A stretch of 64,000 nt of DNA from JANRLF01 sp033762815. Lineage in GTDB: Bacteria > Bacteroidota > Bacteroidia > Chitinophagales > CAIOSU01. Where the stretch lies: the NCBI GenBank assembly GCA_033762815.1, contig JANRLF010000002.1, forward strand, positions 1 to 64,000, read 5' to 3'. Below, in pieces: positions 1-7,314 of the stretch. Position numbers and translations under genes: made by a program. Below the pieces are notes generated by a model that had not been told where the DNA came from, did not search any database, and saw only the letters and a list, made by a program, of their open reading frames with translations. Numbering within the stretch: position 1 is the stretch's first letter; each line of letters opens with the position of its first letter.

Positions 1-130
1 ATACGAAATGCAATGCCTAAAATTAAGTGGCTTGTTCCCTGTCAATCAATGCGTTTTGGACGACAAAAGTATGGGCGCCCTTTCGTTGTAGGCGGTGTTG
101 AATCGCGTTAAAAGGGCGCGCATGGTCGTG

Positions 131-411
131 GTGAGCCCCGATTTACTTCGGGGCTCACCCCCGCAAGAAACGGGGCAGGCTGGGACCCTTCCCTTTAGTA
201 TATTCGTCATGCTGTCTAGCCTTAGGCTAGATCAGCATCTCCCACCAAACACTTTAAGACTACAACAAGCACAGAGAAAGCCTTACAATTAAGGGCTTTA
301 TATTTTATCTATCAAGAGGCATCTAGCTCACGACAAGAGGTCCCGAATCAAGTTCGGGACGACGAAAACAAGCCCGTCATGCTTTCTAGCCTTAGACTAG
401 ACAGCATGACG
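131..411. repeat. Cluster of REP-like hairpins
   Basis: Four clear inverted repeats lie close together. At 131-158 an 11-bp stem (GTGAGCCCCGA) has a short loop. At 205-239 the core is CTAGCC/GGCTAG. At 340-360 GTCCCGAA pairs with TTCGGGAC around a 5-nt loop. At 375-411 CGTCATGCT pairs with AGCATGACG around a CTAG core. The 205 and 375 hairpins are related in sequence (both CGTCATGCT..CTAGCCTTA). This looks like intergenic palindromic repeats rather than a terminator, because no gene ends here. Confidence 0.6.
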
Positions 412-425
412 AAAAGCTCCCCGTT

Positions 426-482
426 TCGCGAAGATTAGCGCGGTGTATCTACGTGCAAACTGTCCGGTAGCTTGCAGCTACC
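426..482 (+). repeat. Two-hairpin dispersed repeat, copy 1
   Basis: This segment carries two palindromes: an imperfect one around AGATTAGCGCGGTGTATCT and a perfect one GGTAGCT/AGCTACC with loop TGC. It recurs inverted at 42602-42661 and as a half copy at 43298-43327. It is next to 11-bp arrays in both regions, so it may belong to the same composite element. Confidence 0.6.
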
Positions 483-748
483 CCATTCACCAATTTTTTG
501 ATTTGGAATATTCGCACTAAGTGCTTACCATTGATAATGTGCTGATGTGCTAATATGCTAATGTGCTAATTGATTTGAAAATTTGGCGATTTGGGAATTT
601 GAAAATGGTTTGGACCTTCAATTCCTGCAAAATGCGGGGCAGGCTGAAATCCCCGCAATAAGCGGGGCAGGCGTAAATCCCTAAAAAAAAACAAAAAGCA
701 CACCCATTTTCACACAATGAATTGATAAACAGCAAATTAATAGGATTT

Positions 749-855
749 GAACTACCTGCGAGATACCCTTGAACACCCTTTGAAGCACCTGCGAAGCACC
801 CTTGAAGTACCTGCGAACACCCCTTGAAGTACCCGCGAAATACCTGCGAAACAGC
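749..855 (+). repeat. 11-bp-period array, copy 1 (9 units)
   Basis: Nine consecutive 11-bp units occupy 749-847. All start GAA except one GAG, most fit GAANNACCNNN, and they end with a partial GAAACAGC. Unit 3' ends are mainly TGC/CGC or CTT/TTT. Upstream is a leader shared by all four copies: an A-rich run with CAAAAA, CACAC, TTTTCACA, then TTGATAAACAGCAAATTA. Units differ between positions but keep nearly the same order as in the copy at 43821. No function is known to me. Confidence 0.85.
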
Positions 856-957
856 TTTTTCCTTATTGTTAAGTCAAAATGGGTGTCGGTAATAGGTAGT
901 GAGGTTATGGAGCTTGTTTGCTTTTCAGCATTCCGGCTGATAGAAATTTGATACATT

Positions 958-1152
958 TTACAACTTACCTTTTGCCCTTAGATCTTTTTTGACATCTTCC
1001 CAACTCCTTTTAGGATCGTCTTTTCTAGCTTCGGCAATAATGATGTCCAGTAGGTCTTCTATTTCCTCGGTATATTTTTCCAAGGTTTTCAACTCTATCT
1101 GCACGGCTATCTTTTTATTATTGCTATCTGTCAAGAATGTTACACCTTTCAT
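958..1152 (-). CDS. Small antitoxin-like protein
   Basis: A 64-residue protein starting MKGVTFLTDSNNKK, acidic in the middle (EEIEDLLDIIIAE) and basic at the C-terminus. Its layout resembles small Bacteroidota proteins often found beside RelE/ParE toxins; that is recalled similarity, not a measured match. No toxin gene follows: downstream is the repeat-rich region and upstream is dnaE on the same strand, 60 bp away. It could be an orphan antitoxin or a stand-alone small regulator. Confidence 0.6.
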   Translation of the reverse strand: MKGVTFLTDSNNKKIAVQIELKTLEKYTEEIEDLLDIIIAEARKDDPKRSWEDVKKDLRAKGKL

Positions 1153-1212
1153 GTTGTTTCGTTTACAGTATTTATAAAGGTAGCATATTTGCTTTAGTTC
1201 CCGAATTACCCC

Positions 1213-4200
1213 TTAACTCAACCCATAGCGCCAGCCGGCGTTTTTGATGAAGCGTACCAGGTCGTTGTCCACGCTTACTTTTAGCTTATCGGCTTGTAGG
1301 CGCACCTCGGTTTTTTCTTCTGGGTCAATGACGGAAATGTCCAGGGCGGCAGGGCCGGGGCGTTCCTGTAGGTGGGCATGCAGTTGGTCTATCAGGCTGG
1401 CGTTCAGGCGGTGCAGGTCAATTTTGATGCTCAAGCGCTTGGTGAGCCGGTCTTTCACCTCGGCAAGTAGCTCTATGTTGGCTACTTCAAACTCATCCTT
1501 TTTATAAAACTCGTTATACTTGTATCGCCCTTTCACATAGACATAGTAGCCTTCCTGCAACAGGTGCTTCCACTTGGCGTACTTCTCCTTAAAGGCCGAC
1601 ATTTCCAGCGTACCGTTATAGTCCTCGATGGTGAAGAAGGCAAAGCCATCGCCCTTTTGGCTGGTTTTGTGCACGGCACGCACCACGATACCCGCCACGC
1701 TGATATCACGGTTTTTGTATTGCTCTATCTGGGTCACGTCCTTGCAGGTGACGAAATGCTCTATCTCCACGGCATAGTTGTCCAGCGGGTGACCGCTCAA
1801 GTAGATGCCCGTATATTCCAGCTCTTTTTTCAGGGTCTCCAGCAGCGACCATTTAGGGGCTTGCGGTATGTTGGGTTCCTCTATATCCTGTACCATGGTT
1901 TCGCCAAAAAGGTTCTGCACCGCAGCGGCCGATCCTTTGCTGTACTGGCTGGCAAACTTCACCGCTTTTTCTATCACGTTCATGCCCTCATTGGGGTAGA
2001 TGGCGAAATAGGCCCCCCGGTGCGTATCTGGGAAGCAGTCCAAAGCACCGGCACTGGCCAGGCTTTCCAAGGTCTTTTTGTTGATGGCACCGGTAGCCCG
2101 TTTGGCCAGGTCGAAGATGCTGCTGTAGGGGCCGTTCTTTTTGCGCTCCTGCACCAGTGCCTCCACGGCGGCTTCGCCCACGCCCTTGATGGCCGATAGG
2201 GCAAAGCGTATCTCGCCCGCTTTGTTCACGGTAAACTTTACGTTGCTCTCGTTCACGTCGGGGCCCAGTGCGGTAAGGCCCATGCGCTTGCTTTCACTCA
2301 GGAAAAAGTTGACCTGCTTGATGTCGCTCATGTTGTGCGTAAGCACCGCCGCCATGTATTCGCTGGGGTAGTTGGCCTTTAGGTAGGCCGTTTGGAAAGC
2401 CAGCACCGAATAGGCCGCGGAGTGCGAGCGGTTGAAGCCATAGCTGGCAAACTTCTCCATGGTGCCGAACACCTCATCGGCCTTTTTTTCATCTACCCCT
2501 TTAGCCTTGGCACCGTTTACAAACTCCTCCTTCATCTCGGCCATCTTCTTGGCGTCCTTCTTGCCCATGGCACGGCGCAGCAGGTCCGCTTTGCCCAAGC
2601 TGAATCCGCCCATCACCTGGGCCGTTTGCATAATCTGCTCCTGGTACACCATAATACCGTAGCTGTAGTTGAGTATGGGCTCCAGCCATTCATGCGGGTA
2701 TTCTACCTTCTCGCGGCCATGCTTGCGGGCGATGAAGGAGGGGATATAGTCCATGGGGCCGGGGCGGTACAGGGCGTTCATGGCTATGAGGTCTTCTATG
2801 TCGGTGGGGCGCAGCTCTTTCAGGTATTGCCGCATGCCCTCACTTTCAAATTGGAAGGTGCCGATGGTATCGCCGCGCTGGTATAGCTCAAAGGTTTTGG
2901 GGTCATCGAGGGGTATATCGTCCGGCTCTATGTGTATGCCGCGGGTCTCGCGGATATTGTCAATGGCATCGCGGATGATGGTGAGGGTTTTCAGGCCCAA
3001 AAAGTCCATTTTCAACATGCCGGCTTCTTCTATTACCTTGCCGTCAAACTGGGTTACCAGCAGGTCGGAATCCTTGGCCGTGCACACGGGTATATAGTCG
3101 GTTAGGTCATCGGGTGCAATAATGACCCCGGCGGCATGCACGCCCCGGTTGCGCACGCTGCCTTCCAACAACTCGGCCAAAGCCAGTACCTGTCCCTCCA
3201 GGCTTTGCTGGTTTTCTTTAATGGAGCGTAGGTCGGGGTTATCCTCGAATGCTTTGCTTAAGGTCATGCCCACGCCATCGGGCACCATCTTGCTCAGCCG
3301 GTCGGTGTCGGCCAGGGGCAGTTGCAGTACACGCCCCACGTCTTTAATAGAGCTTTTGGCGGCCATGGTGCCATAGGTAATGATTTGCGCCACCTGTTTT
3401 TTGCCGTATTTGTCCACCACATAGTCAATTACTTTTTGGCGGCCCTCGTCGTCAAAGTCGGTATCGATATCGGGCATGGACACCCTTTCAGGATTGAGGA
3501 AACGCTCAAAGAGCAGGTTGTAGCGGATGGGGTCGATATTGGTGATGCCCGTACAAAAGGCCACCGCCGAGCCCGCCGCCGAGCCACGGCCCGGCCCAAC
3601 GGCCACGTTCAATTCGCGCGCGGCATTGATAAAGTCGGCTACAATCAAAAAGTAGCCCGCAAAGCCCATATCGCCTATCACCTTCAGTTCAAAATCGAGG
3701 CGTTCGGTCACTTCGCTTGTCAGCTCTCCGTACTTCTTTCTTGCCCCCTCATAAGTCAGGTGGCGCAGGTAGTCGAGCTGCGTCTCAAAGCCCGCGGGCA
3801 GCACAAAGTTGGGCAGCAGCACATCCCGTTTCAGCTTGGGTGTTTCTATCTTGTCCACTATCTCAATAGTGTTGTCCAGGGCTTCGGGTATGTCGCTGTA
3901 GGCCTCCAGCATTTCGGCTTTGGTCTTGAAATAGAACTGGTCGTTCTCAAATCCGAAGCGGAAGCCCTTGCCATCGCCCTTGGGGGTGGCCTTGAAGTCG
4001 CCCGTGTTCACGCATAGCAATATGTCGTGCGCCTCATAGTCCTTGCGCTCCACGTAGTGCGAGTCGTTGGTAGCTATGATTTTCACCCCGTGCTTTTTGG
4101 CCAATCCCAGCAAAAACTGGTTGGCCCCTTCTTGGTCAATGCCCTTGATGCCGTGGCGCTGTATCTCCACATAATAGTCTTCTCCGAATATTTCCAAAAA

Positions 4201-4689
4201 CTCCAGGAACACCTTTTCCGCCGCCTCGGGGCCTTCGTCCAGAAAGGTACGTGGCACCATGGCCGCTACGCAGCAGGTGGTGGCTATCAGGCCCTCGCTG
4301 TACTGGCGTATCAGGCCCATGTCAATACGTGGAAAGGTACCGTACAAGCCTTCGATAAAGCCCAGCGAGCAAAGCTTTGAAAGGTTTTTATAACCTGTTG
4401 GGTTCTTTGCCAGCAGCAACTGGTGGTAGCGCTTGTCCTTTATCTGGTTGTTGAAGGTTTTCTGGAAACGGTCTTCCACCACATAAAACTCGCAACCGAT
4501 GATGGGCTTTAGGCCAATCTTCATGGCCGATGCGTAGAACTTGAAGGCCCCGAACATGTTGCCGTGGTCGGTAATGGCCACCGCCTTCTGCTCGTCGTTC
4601 TTGGCCTTGTACAGCATCTTATCGATGTCGGCGGCCCCGTCCAAGAGGGAAAACTGGGTATGGCAGTGCAGGTGGCAAAAGTCGGGCAT
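1213..4689 (-). CDS. dnaE: DNA polymerase III subunit alpha
   Basis: The 1158-residue replicative polymerase, which extends the primer strand at the fork. The N-terminal PHP domain begins at once with HLHCHTQFSLLDG (residue 6 onward). The C-family core contains the GPGRGSAAGS loop, the catalytic PDIDTDFDDEGR motif near residue 405, and the third acidic motif KMDFLG near 560. A DPHH-like region and an OB-fold (ISVAGIVV) follow near the C-terminus. The length is typical of Bacteroidota DnaE and the gene is intact. It starts ATG at 4689. Its leader and first codons are duplicated about 2.4 kb away at 7075-7219. Confidence 0.97.
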   Translation of the reverse strand: MPDFCHLHCHTQFSLLDGAADIDKMLYKAKNDEQKAVAITDHGNMFGAFKFYASAMKIGLKPIIGCEFYVVEDRFQKTFNNQIKDKRYHQLLLAKNPTGYKNLSKLCSLGFIEGLYGTFPRIDMGLIRQYSEGLIATTCCVAAMVPRTFLDEGPEAAEKVFLEFLEIFGEDYYVEIQRHGIKGIDQEGANQFLLGLAKKHGVKIIATNDSHYVERKDYEAHDILLCVNTGDFKATPKGDGKGFRFGFENDQFYFKTKAEMLEAYSDIPEALDNTIEIVDKIETPKLKRDVLLPNFVLPAGFETQLDYLRHLTYEGARKKYGELTSEVTERLDFELKVIGDMGFAGYFLIVADFINAARELNVAVGPGRGSAAGSAVAFCTGITNIDPIRYNLLFERFLNPERVSMPDIDTDFDDEGRQKVIDYVVDKYGKKQVAQIITYGTMAAKSSIKDVGRVLQLPLADTDRLSKMVPDGVGMTLSKAFEDNPDLRSIKENQQSLEGQVLALAELLEGSVRNRGVHAAGVIIAPDDLTDYIPVCTAKDSDLLVTQFDGKVIEEAGMLKMDFLGLKTLTIIRDAIDNIRETRGIHIEPDDIPLDDPKTFELYQRGDTIGTFQFESEGMRQYLKELRPTDIEDLIAMNALYRPGPMDYIPSFIARKHGREKVEYPHEWLEPILNYSYGIMVYQEQIMQTAQVMGGFSLGKADLLRRAMGKKDAKKMAEMKEEFVNGAKAKGVDEKKADEVFGTMEKFASYGFNRSHSAAYSVLAFQTAYLKANYPSEYMAAVLTHNMSDIKQVNFFLSESKRMGLTALGPDVNESNVKFTVNKAGEIRFALSAIKGVGEAAVEALVQERKKNGPYSSIFDLAKRATGAINKKTLESLASAGALDCFPDTHRGAYFAIYPNEGMNVIEKAVKFASQYSKGSAAAVQNLFGETMVQDIEEPNIPQAPKWSLLETLKKELEYTGIYLSGHPLDNYAVEIEHFVTCKDVTQIEQYKNRDISVAGIVVRAVHKTSQKGDGFAFFTIEDYNGTLEMSAFKEKYAKWKHLLQEGYYVYVKGRYKYNEFYKKDEFEVANIELLAEVKDRLTKRLSIKIDLHRLNASLIDQLHAHLQERPGPAALDISVIDPEEKTEVRLQADKLKVSVDNDLVRFIKNAGWRYGLS

Positions 4690-4802
4690 AATGGTAGATT
4701 TTCAGACACAGGACACAAGACACAAGACTTTTGCCCCATAATGGATACTATAAAGTTACGGAAAAGCCAGGGAGGGGGGAAGGGATTTTATCGACAGGGG
4801 GT
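4658..4802. repeat. 145-bp direct repeat, copy A (dnaE leader)
   Basis: This segment covers the first codons of dnaE and its upstream leader. It is repeated in the same orientation at 7075-7219 with one mismatch (CCAG versus CCCG). It includes a -7-like TAACTTTA on the minus strand at 4751-4758 and a short tandem GACACAG/GACACAA/GACACAA at 4705-4725. The original copy is the one attached to intact dnaE. Confidence 0.92.
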
Positions 4803-4886
4803 TGATTGGCTTTGCATTGTGGCCAATGCGTAAAACGGAATGGGACTTGGTTTTTCTTCTCGAACCTGACGAAGCAGTTGACAATC

Positions 4887-5765
4887 TTAGGCCATGGCCC
4901 GGCCAAAACCTACTGTCTCCCGGTACAATTGTGGGGACACCTCGGCATTGCTTTTAAAGAAGCGGCTAAAATAGTATTCATCCTCATATCCTAAGTCGTA
5001 GGCTATTTCCTTCACTGTTTTATGGGTAAGGTACAGTTCCCTTTTGGCTTCTATCACTATGCGTTCCGCAATCAACTCGGTCAGTGTTTTGTGCAGATGG
5101 GTCTTGGTGATTTTTGCCAGTGCTTTTGCAGAAATATTCAAGGTACTTGCATAATCGCTGGCGGAGTGCTTGGTTTTAAAATCACGCTCAATGGCCTCTT
5201 TTAGGCTTTGCAGTATAAATGGCTCTTTTAAATCTTTTACAGCTTCCATGGCCTGCGCTTGTTGTTGCGTTTTTAACCGCGAGGCCGTTATGAGAAATAT
5301 TTTCAAGTAGGAAACCAATAGCTCATATTGGGCCAGGGCAGGATTTTGCATTTCCGTACGCATGTTTTCTATCAGCATGTGTAGGGTATCCGCCGCTTCC
5401 GGGCCTATTGATATGAAAGGCGGCTGGTAGATATTGTTGAACAGTACCCCGTTGCAGGCCACTTCACCCTGATGCTTGTGAATGCAGAAAAAGTCGGGGT
5501 GGAAATTGATTACCACGCCTTTTATATCATTGCCCATGAACATAAAGGGCTGGTAGGGCGTAAAAGCGAAGAGGCTATTTGCACTAAAATTATATTCCGC
5601 AAAGTCAGCTTTTGCCCGCCCGCTTCCTTCTTTTATCCAAATCAATGAATAATAATTGAGGCGTTGTATATGGTCAAAAGTATTGCCATCATCAAATGAA
5701 AATATCTTGAAAGCCAGGTTTCCGTTTTGCGGGTTTATCAGGGTATGGGCCGTTTGCTCTGTCAT
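4887..5765 (-). CDS. AraC family transcriptional regulator
   Basis: A 292-residue regulator. The N-terminal two thirds form a cupin-like sensor region (for example FAFTPYQPFMF). The C-terminal ~100 residues hold two helix-turn-helix motifs: SASDYASTLNISAKALAKI and the AraC signature KEIAYDLGYEDEYYFSRFFKSN. It is the third gene of a minus-strand operon after ahpD-like and DUF1348 genes, starting 12 bp after the latter, so it probably controls that operon. A direct repeat fitting an AraC operator lies upstream of the first gene at 6860-6886. The ligand is unknown. Confidence 0.92.
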   Translation of the reverse strand: MTEQTAHTLINPQNGNLAFKIFSFDDGNTFDHIQRLNYYSLIWIKEGSGRAKADFAEYNFSANSLFAFTPYQPFMFMGNDIKGVVINFHPDFFCIHKHQGEVACNGVLFNNIYQPPFISIGPEAADTLHMLIENMRTEMQNPALAQYELLVSYLKIFLITASRLKTQQQAQAMEAVKDLKEPFILQSLKEAIERDFKTKHSASDYASTLNISAKALAKITKTHLHKTLTELIAERIVIEAKRELYLTHKTVKEIAYDLGYEDEYYFSRFFKSNAEVSPQLYRETVGFGRAMA

Positions 5766-5777
5766 ATTGCGGTTGTA

Positions 5778-6194
5778 TTACTTAAATTTCCGTTCGCTTT
5801 CATTTATGGCCAAATCATTGATGCTGGCAAAGCGTTTCTGCATCAAGCCGTTGCCATCAAATTCCCACAATTCGTTTCCATAGCTTCTGTACCATTGTCC
5901 GCTATGGTCGTGCCATTCATATTCAAACCTTACGGCCATTCGGTTTTCCCTAAAACCCCATAGCTCCTTTTTAAGTTTATAGTCCAGTTCCTTTTCCCAT
6001 TTCTTTTTCAGAAACTGCTTTACTTGCTCCCGGCCATTGATAAAATCTGTGCGGTTTCTCCATTCTGTATCCATGGTGTAGGCCATACAAACCAGTTCAG
6101 GGTTGCGGGTGTTCCAGGCATCTTCGGCAGCCTGCACTTTCTGTAGGGCAGTTTCCAAAGTAAAAGGTGGCAGCGGGTATCGTTTGTTTTCCAT
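5778..6194 (-). CDS. DUF1348 / NTF2-like (SnoaL-fold) protein
   Basis: A 138-residue protein of the NTF2-like fold, family DUF1348. It shows the family features AEDAWNTRNPE near the start and the TEWRNR, REQVKQFL, NRMAVRFEYEWHD and GNELWEFD stretches. I chose the ATG at 6194 (MENKRYPLPPF) because the longer frame would overlap the upstream gene and adds no family sequence. It lies between an AhpD-like gene (64 bp upstream) and araC (12 bp downstream). The family's biochemical role is unclear; a stress or detoxification role is inferred from the neighbours. Confidence 0.88.
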   Translation of the reverse strand: MENKRYPLPPFTLETALQKVQAAEDAWNTRNPELVCMAYTMDTEWRNRTDFINGREQVKQFLKKKWEKELDYKLKKELWGFRENRMAVRFEYEWHDHSGQWYRSYGNELWEFDGNGLMQKRFASINDLAINESERKFK

Positions 6195-6258
6195 TTGGGT
6201 TGAATTTATATAAACATTGGCTGCCTGTGGTTGGAAAGGCAGCCAATGTTCAAAAGGT

Positions 6259-6792
6259 TTAGATGGCTTGAGCCACCGGGAAATCAATGTCAACTTTGGT
6301 GATGGCATGCAAATAGTTCATGGCTGTTTTTTCAGCAATCAGCATTACCAATTCCACTACTTGGCCTTTGCTATAGCCGGCGTTGATAAACGCTTCCACC
6401 GATTTTTCCGCGTTGAAGCCTTTATGCTCGGTAATGTCTTTTGCAAGGTTCACCAGCGCATTTAGTTTGTTGTCAAATGGGGCAGTGCCTTTCCTGATTT
6501 CGATGGTCTGCTCTTCGGTCAAACCGTTCATTTTGCCCAGGTAGGTATGTGCCGACTGGCAGTAACGGCATTCGTTTACTTGGCTCACCACCAAATTTAC
6601 CACCTGCTTCTCTTTGTTGGAGAAGGTGGTTTTGGCATTTTGGAAAGCCAGGTAATTGGCCAATGCGTGGTCGGAATGTGCCATTACGGCGTACAGGTTG
6701 GGCACCATGCCCAGGCCTTTTTTAAGGTTGTCAAAAATTTCTTGGTTGTTTGCAGCAACTTCTTCCCTGCTGGGTACTTGTAAGTTTGTCAT
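6259..6792 (-). CDS. AhpD-like carboxymuconolactone decarboxylase family protein
   Basis: A 177-residue all-helical protein of the AhpD/CMD fold. The active-site motif ECRYCQSAHT supplies the C-x-x-C pair and His of alkylhydroperoxidase-like disulfide reductases. I chose ATG 6792 (MTNLQVPSREEV), since the longer frame runs through the promoter. It is the first gene of the ahpD-DUF1348-araC operon. The promoter has a TTTTTTG -33 candidate and a weak -7 (CATCTTTA), with two ATGGAC half-sites just upstream. Family knowledge suggests peroxide or organic-radical defence; the substrate is not predictable. Confidence 0.9.
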   Translation of the reverse strand: MTNLQVPSREEVAANNQEIFDNLKKGLGMVPNLYAVMAHSDHALANYLAFQNAKTTFSNKEKQVVNLVVSQVNECRYCQSAHTYLGKMNGLTEEQTIEIRKGTAPFDNKLNALVNLAKDITEHKGFNAEKSVEAFINAGYSKGQVVELVMLIAEKTAMNYLHAITKVDIDFPVAQAI

Positions 6793-6826
6793 CTTTTTTG
6801 TTTTTAAAGTGATGTCGTTATTGACG

Positions 6827-6886
6827 ATGTAAAGATGGCTCGCTGGCAGCCCCCAAAAAATGGACAATCAGCGCGAGGTGATGGAC
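6827..6886 (-). promoter_or_regulatory. Promoter and AraC-type direct repeat upstream of the ahpD-like gene
   Basis: On the minus strand GTCCAT occurs twice, exactly 21 bp apart (plus-strand ATGGAC at 6860-6865 and 6881-6886). That spacing of two helical turns is typical of sites bound by AraC-type proteins on one DNA face. They sit just upstream of a TTTTTTG -33 candidate (6854-6860) and, 17 bp further, a weak -7 (CATCTTTA). Binding is inferred. Confidence 0.45.
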
Positions 6887-6970
6887 GATTTTCCCCGCAC
6901 CAAGTTCACTCCATATAAACTTATTGGATGATTAACCTTTAAGCTATTGCAATTAGGATAGGACAAAATC

Positions 6971-7077
6971 CTACCCTTCCGCCTTCATTTCTTCGGCGTA
7001 GTGGCGGTAGAAGGCGGCGATGGTTTCGATGCCTTTGTAGAAATTGAAGAGCCCAAAGTGTTCGTTGGGGCTGTGTA
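6971..7077 (-). pseudogene. 3' remnant of an M20 family dipeptidase gene
   Basis: The last ~35 codons of an M20-type metallopeptidase remain: HSPNEHFGLFNFYKGIETI, then a helical C-terminus ending AEEMKAEG and a stop. The HSPNE motif is the typical end of M20 dipeptidases, where it follows an acidic and Ala-Ile stretch. Upstream coding sequence is replaced at about 7075-7078 by the duplicated dnaE start region. The two sequences share GCCATAC at the join, which suggests microhomology-driven recombination. Over 400 codons are missing, so no enzyme can be made. Confidence 0.75.
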
Positions 7078-7219
7078 TGGCAGTGCAGGTGGCAAAAGTC
7101 GGGCATAATGGTAGATTTTCAGACACAGGACACAAGACACAAGACTTTTGCCCCATAATGGATACTATAAAGTTACGGAAAAGCCCGGGAGGGGGGAAGG
7201 GATTTTATCGACAGGGGGT
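7075..7219. repeat. 145-bp direct repeat, copy B (displaced dnaE leader)
   Basis: This is a 144/145 match to 4658-4802, in the same orientation, carrying the first codons and upstream region of dnaE but not the rest of the gene. One end joins the M20 remnant; the other opens into an AT-rich block. The near identity implies a recent event. The dnaE promoter-like element is duplicated too, so this copy could drive transcription towards the ahpD-araC operon. Confidence 0.92.
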
Positions 7220-7314
7220 GGCTATAACTAAAACTAATTAGCAAAGACAATTAAGTAAGTCATCTCTGTTATTATTGCCAAAAACTAACTCAGCATCGAA
7301 TCTAGGTAGACAAC

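Larger units (their letters stand above)
1..957. other. Gene-free repeat-rich region
   Basis: I see no convincing gene in this stretch; open frames here run through repeats and hairpins. It holds a cluster of perfect hairpins (131-411), a two-hairpin element (426-482) that recurs near 42.6 and 43.3 kb, an AT-rich segment (about 490-613) that recurs at 43569-43694, short CCCCGC/GCGGGG hairpins followed by CAGGC (about 626-673), and the first copy of the 11-bp-period array (749-847). Confidence 0.7.

Noticed and set aside
95..292. 65-codon frame in the hairpin cluster
   Set aside because: It runs through palindromes and has no protein-like composition or family resemblance.
749..847. CRISPR array
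   Set aside because: Units are 11 bp without spacers of constant length between identical repeats, and no cas genes lie in the window.
681..956. Minus-strand open frame through array copy 1, with matching frames at 10772-11104 and 43634-43948, reading F-K-G-x-S-Q-V-V-Q-like repeats
   Set aside because: The frames follow from 11-bp units shared at the DNA level. In copy 4 (44163-44261) the same frame has stop codons, so the coding potential is not kept.
1564..2199. 211-codon plus-strand frame opposite dnaE
   Set aside because: It is the complement of conserved DnaE coding sequence and has no independent support.
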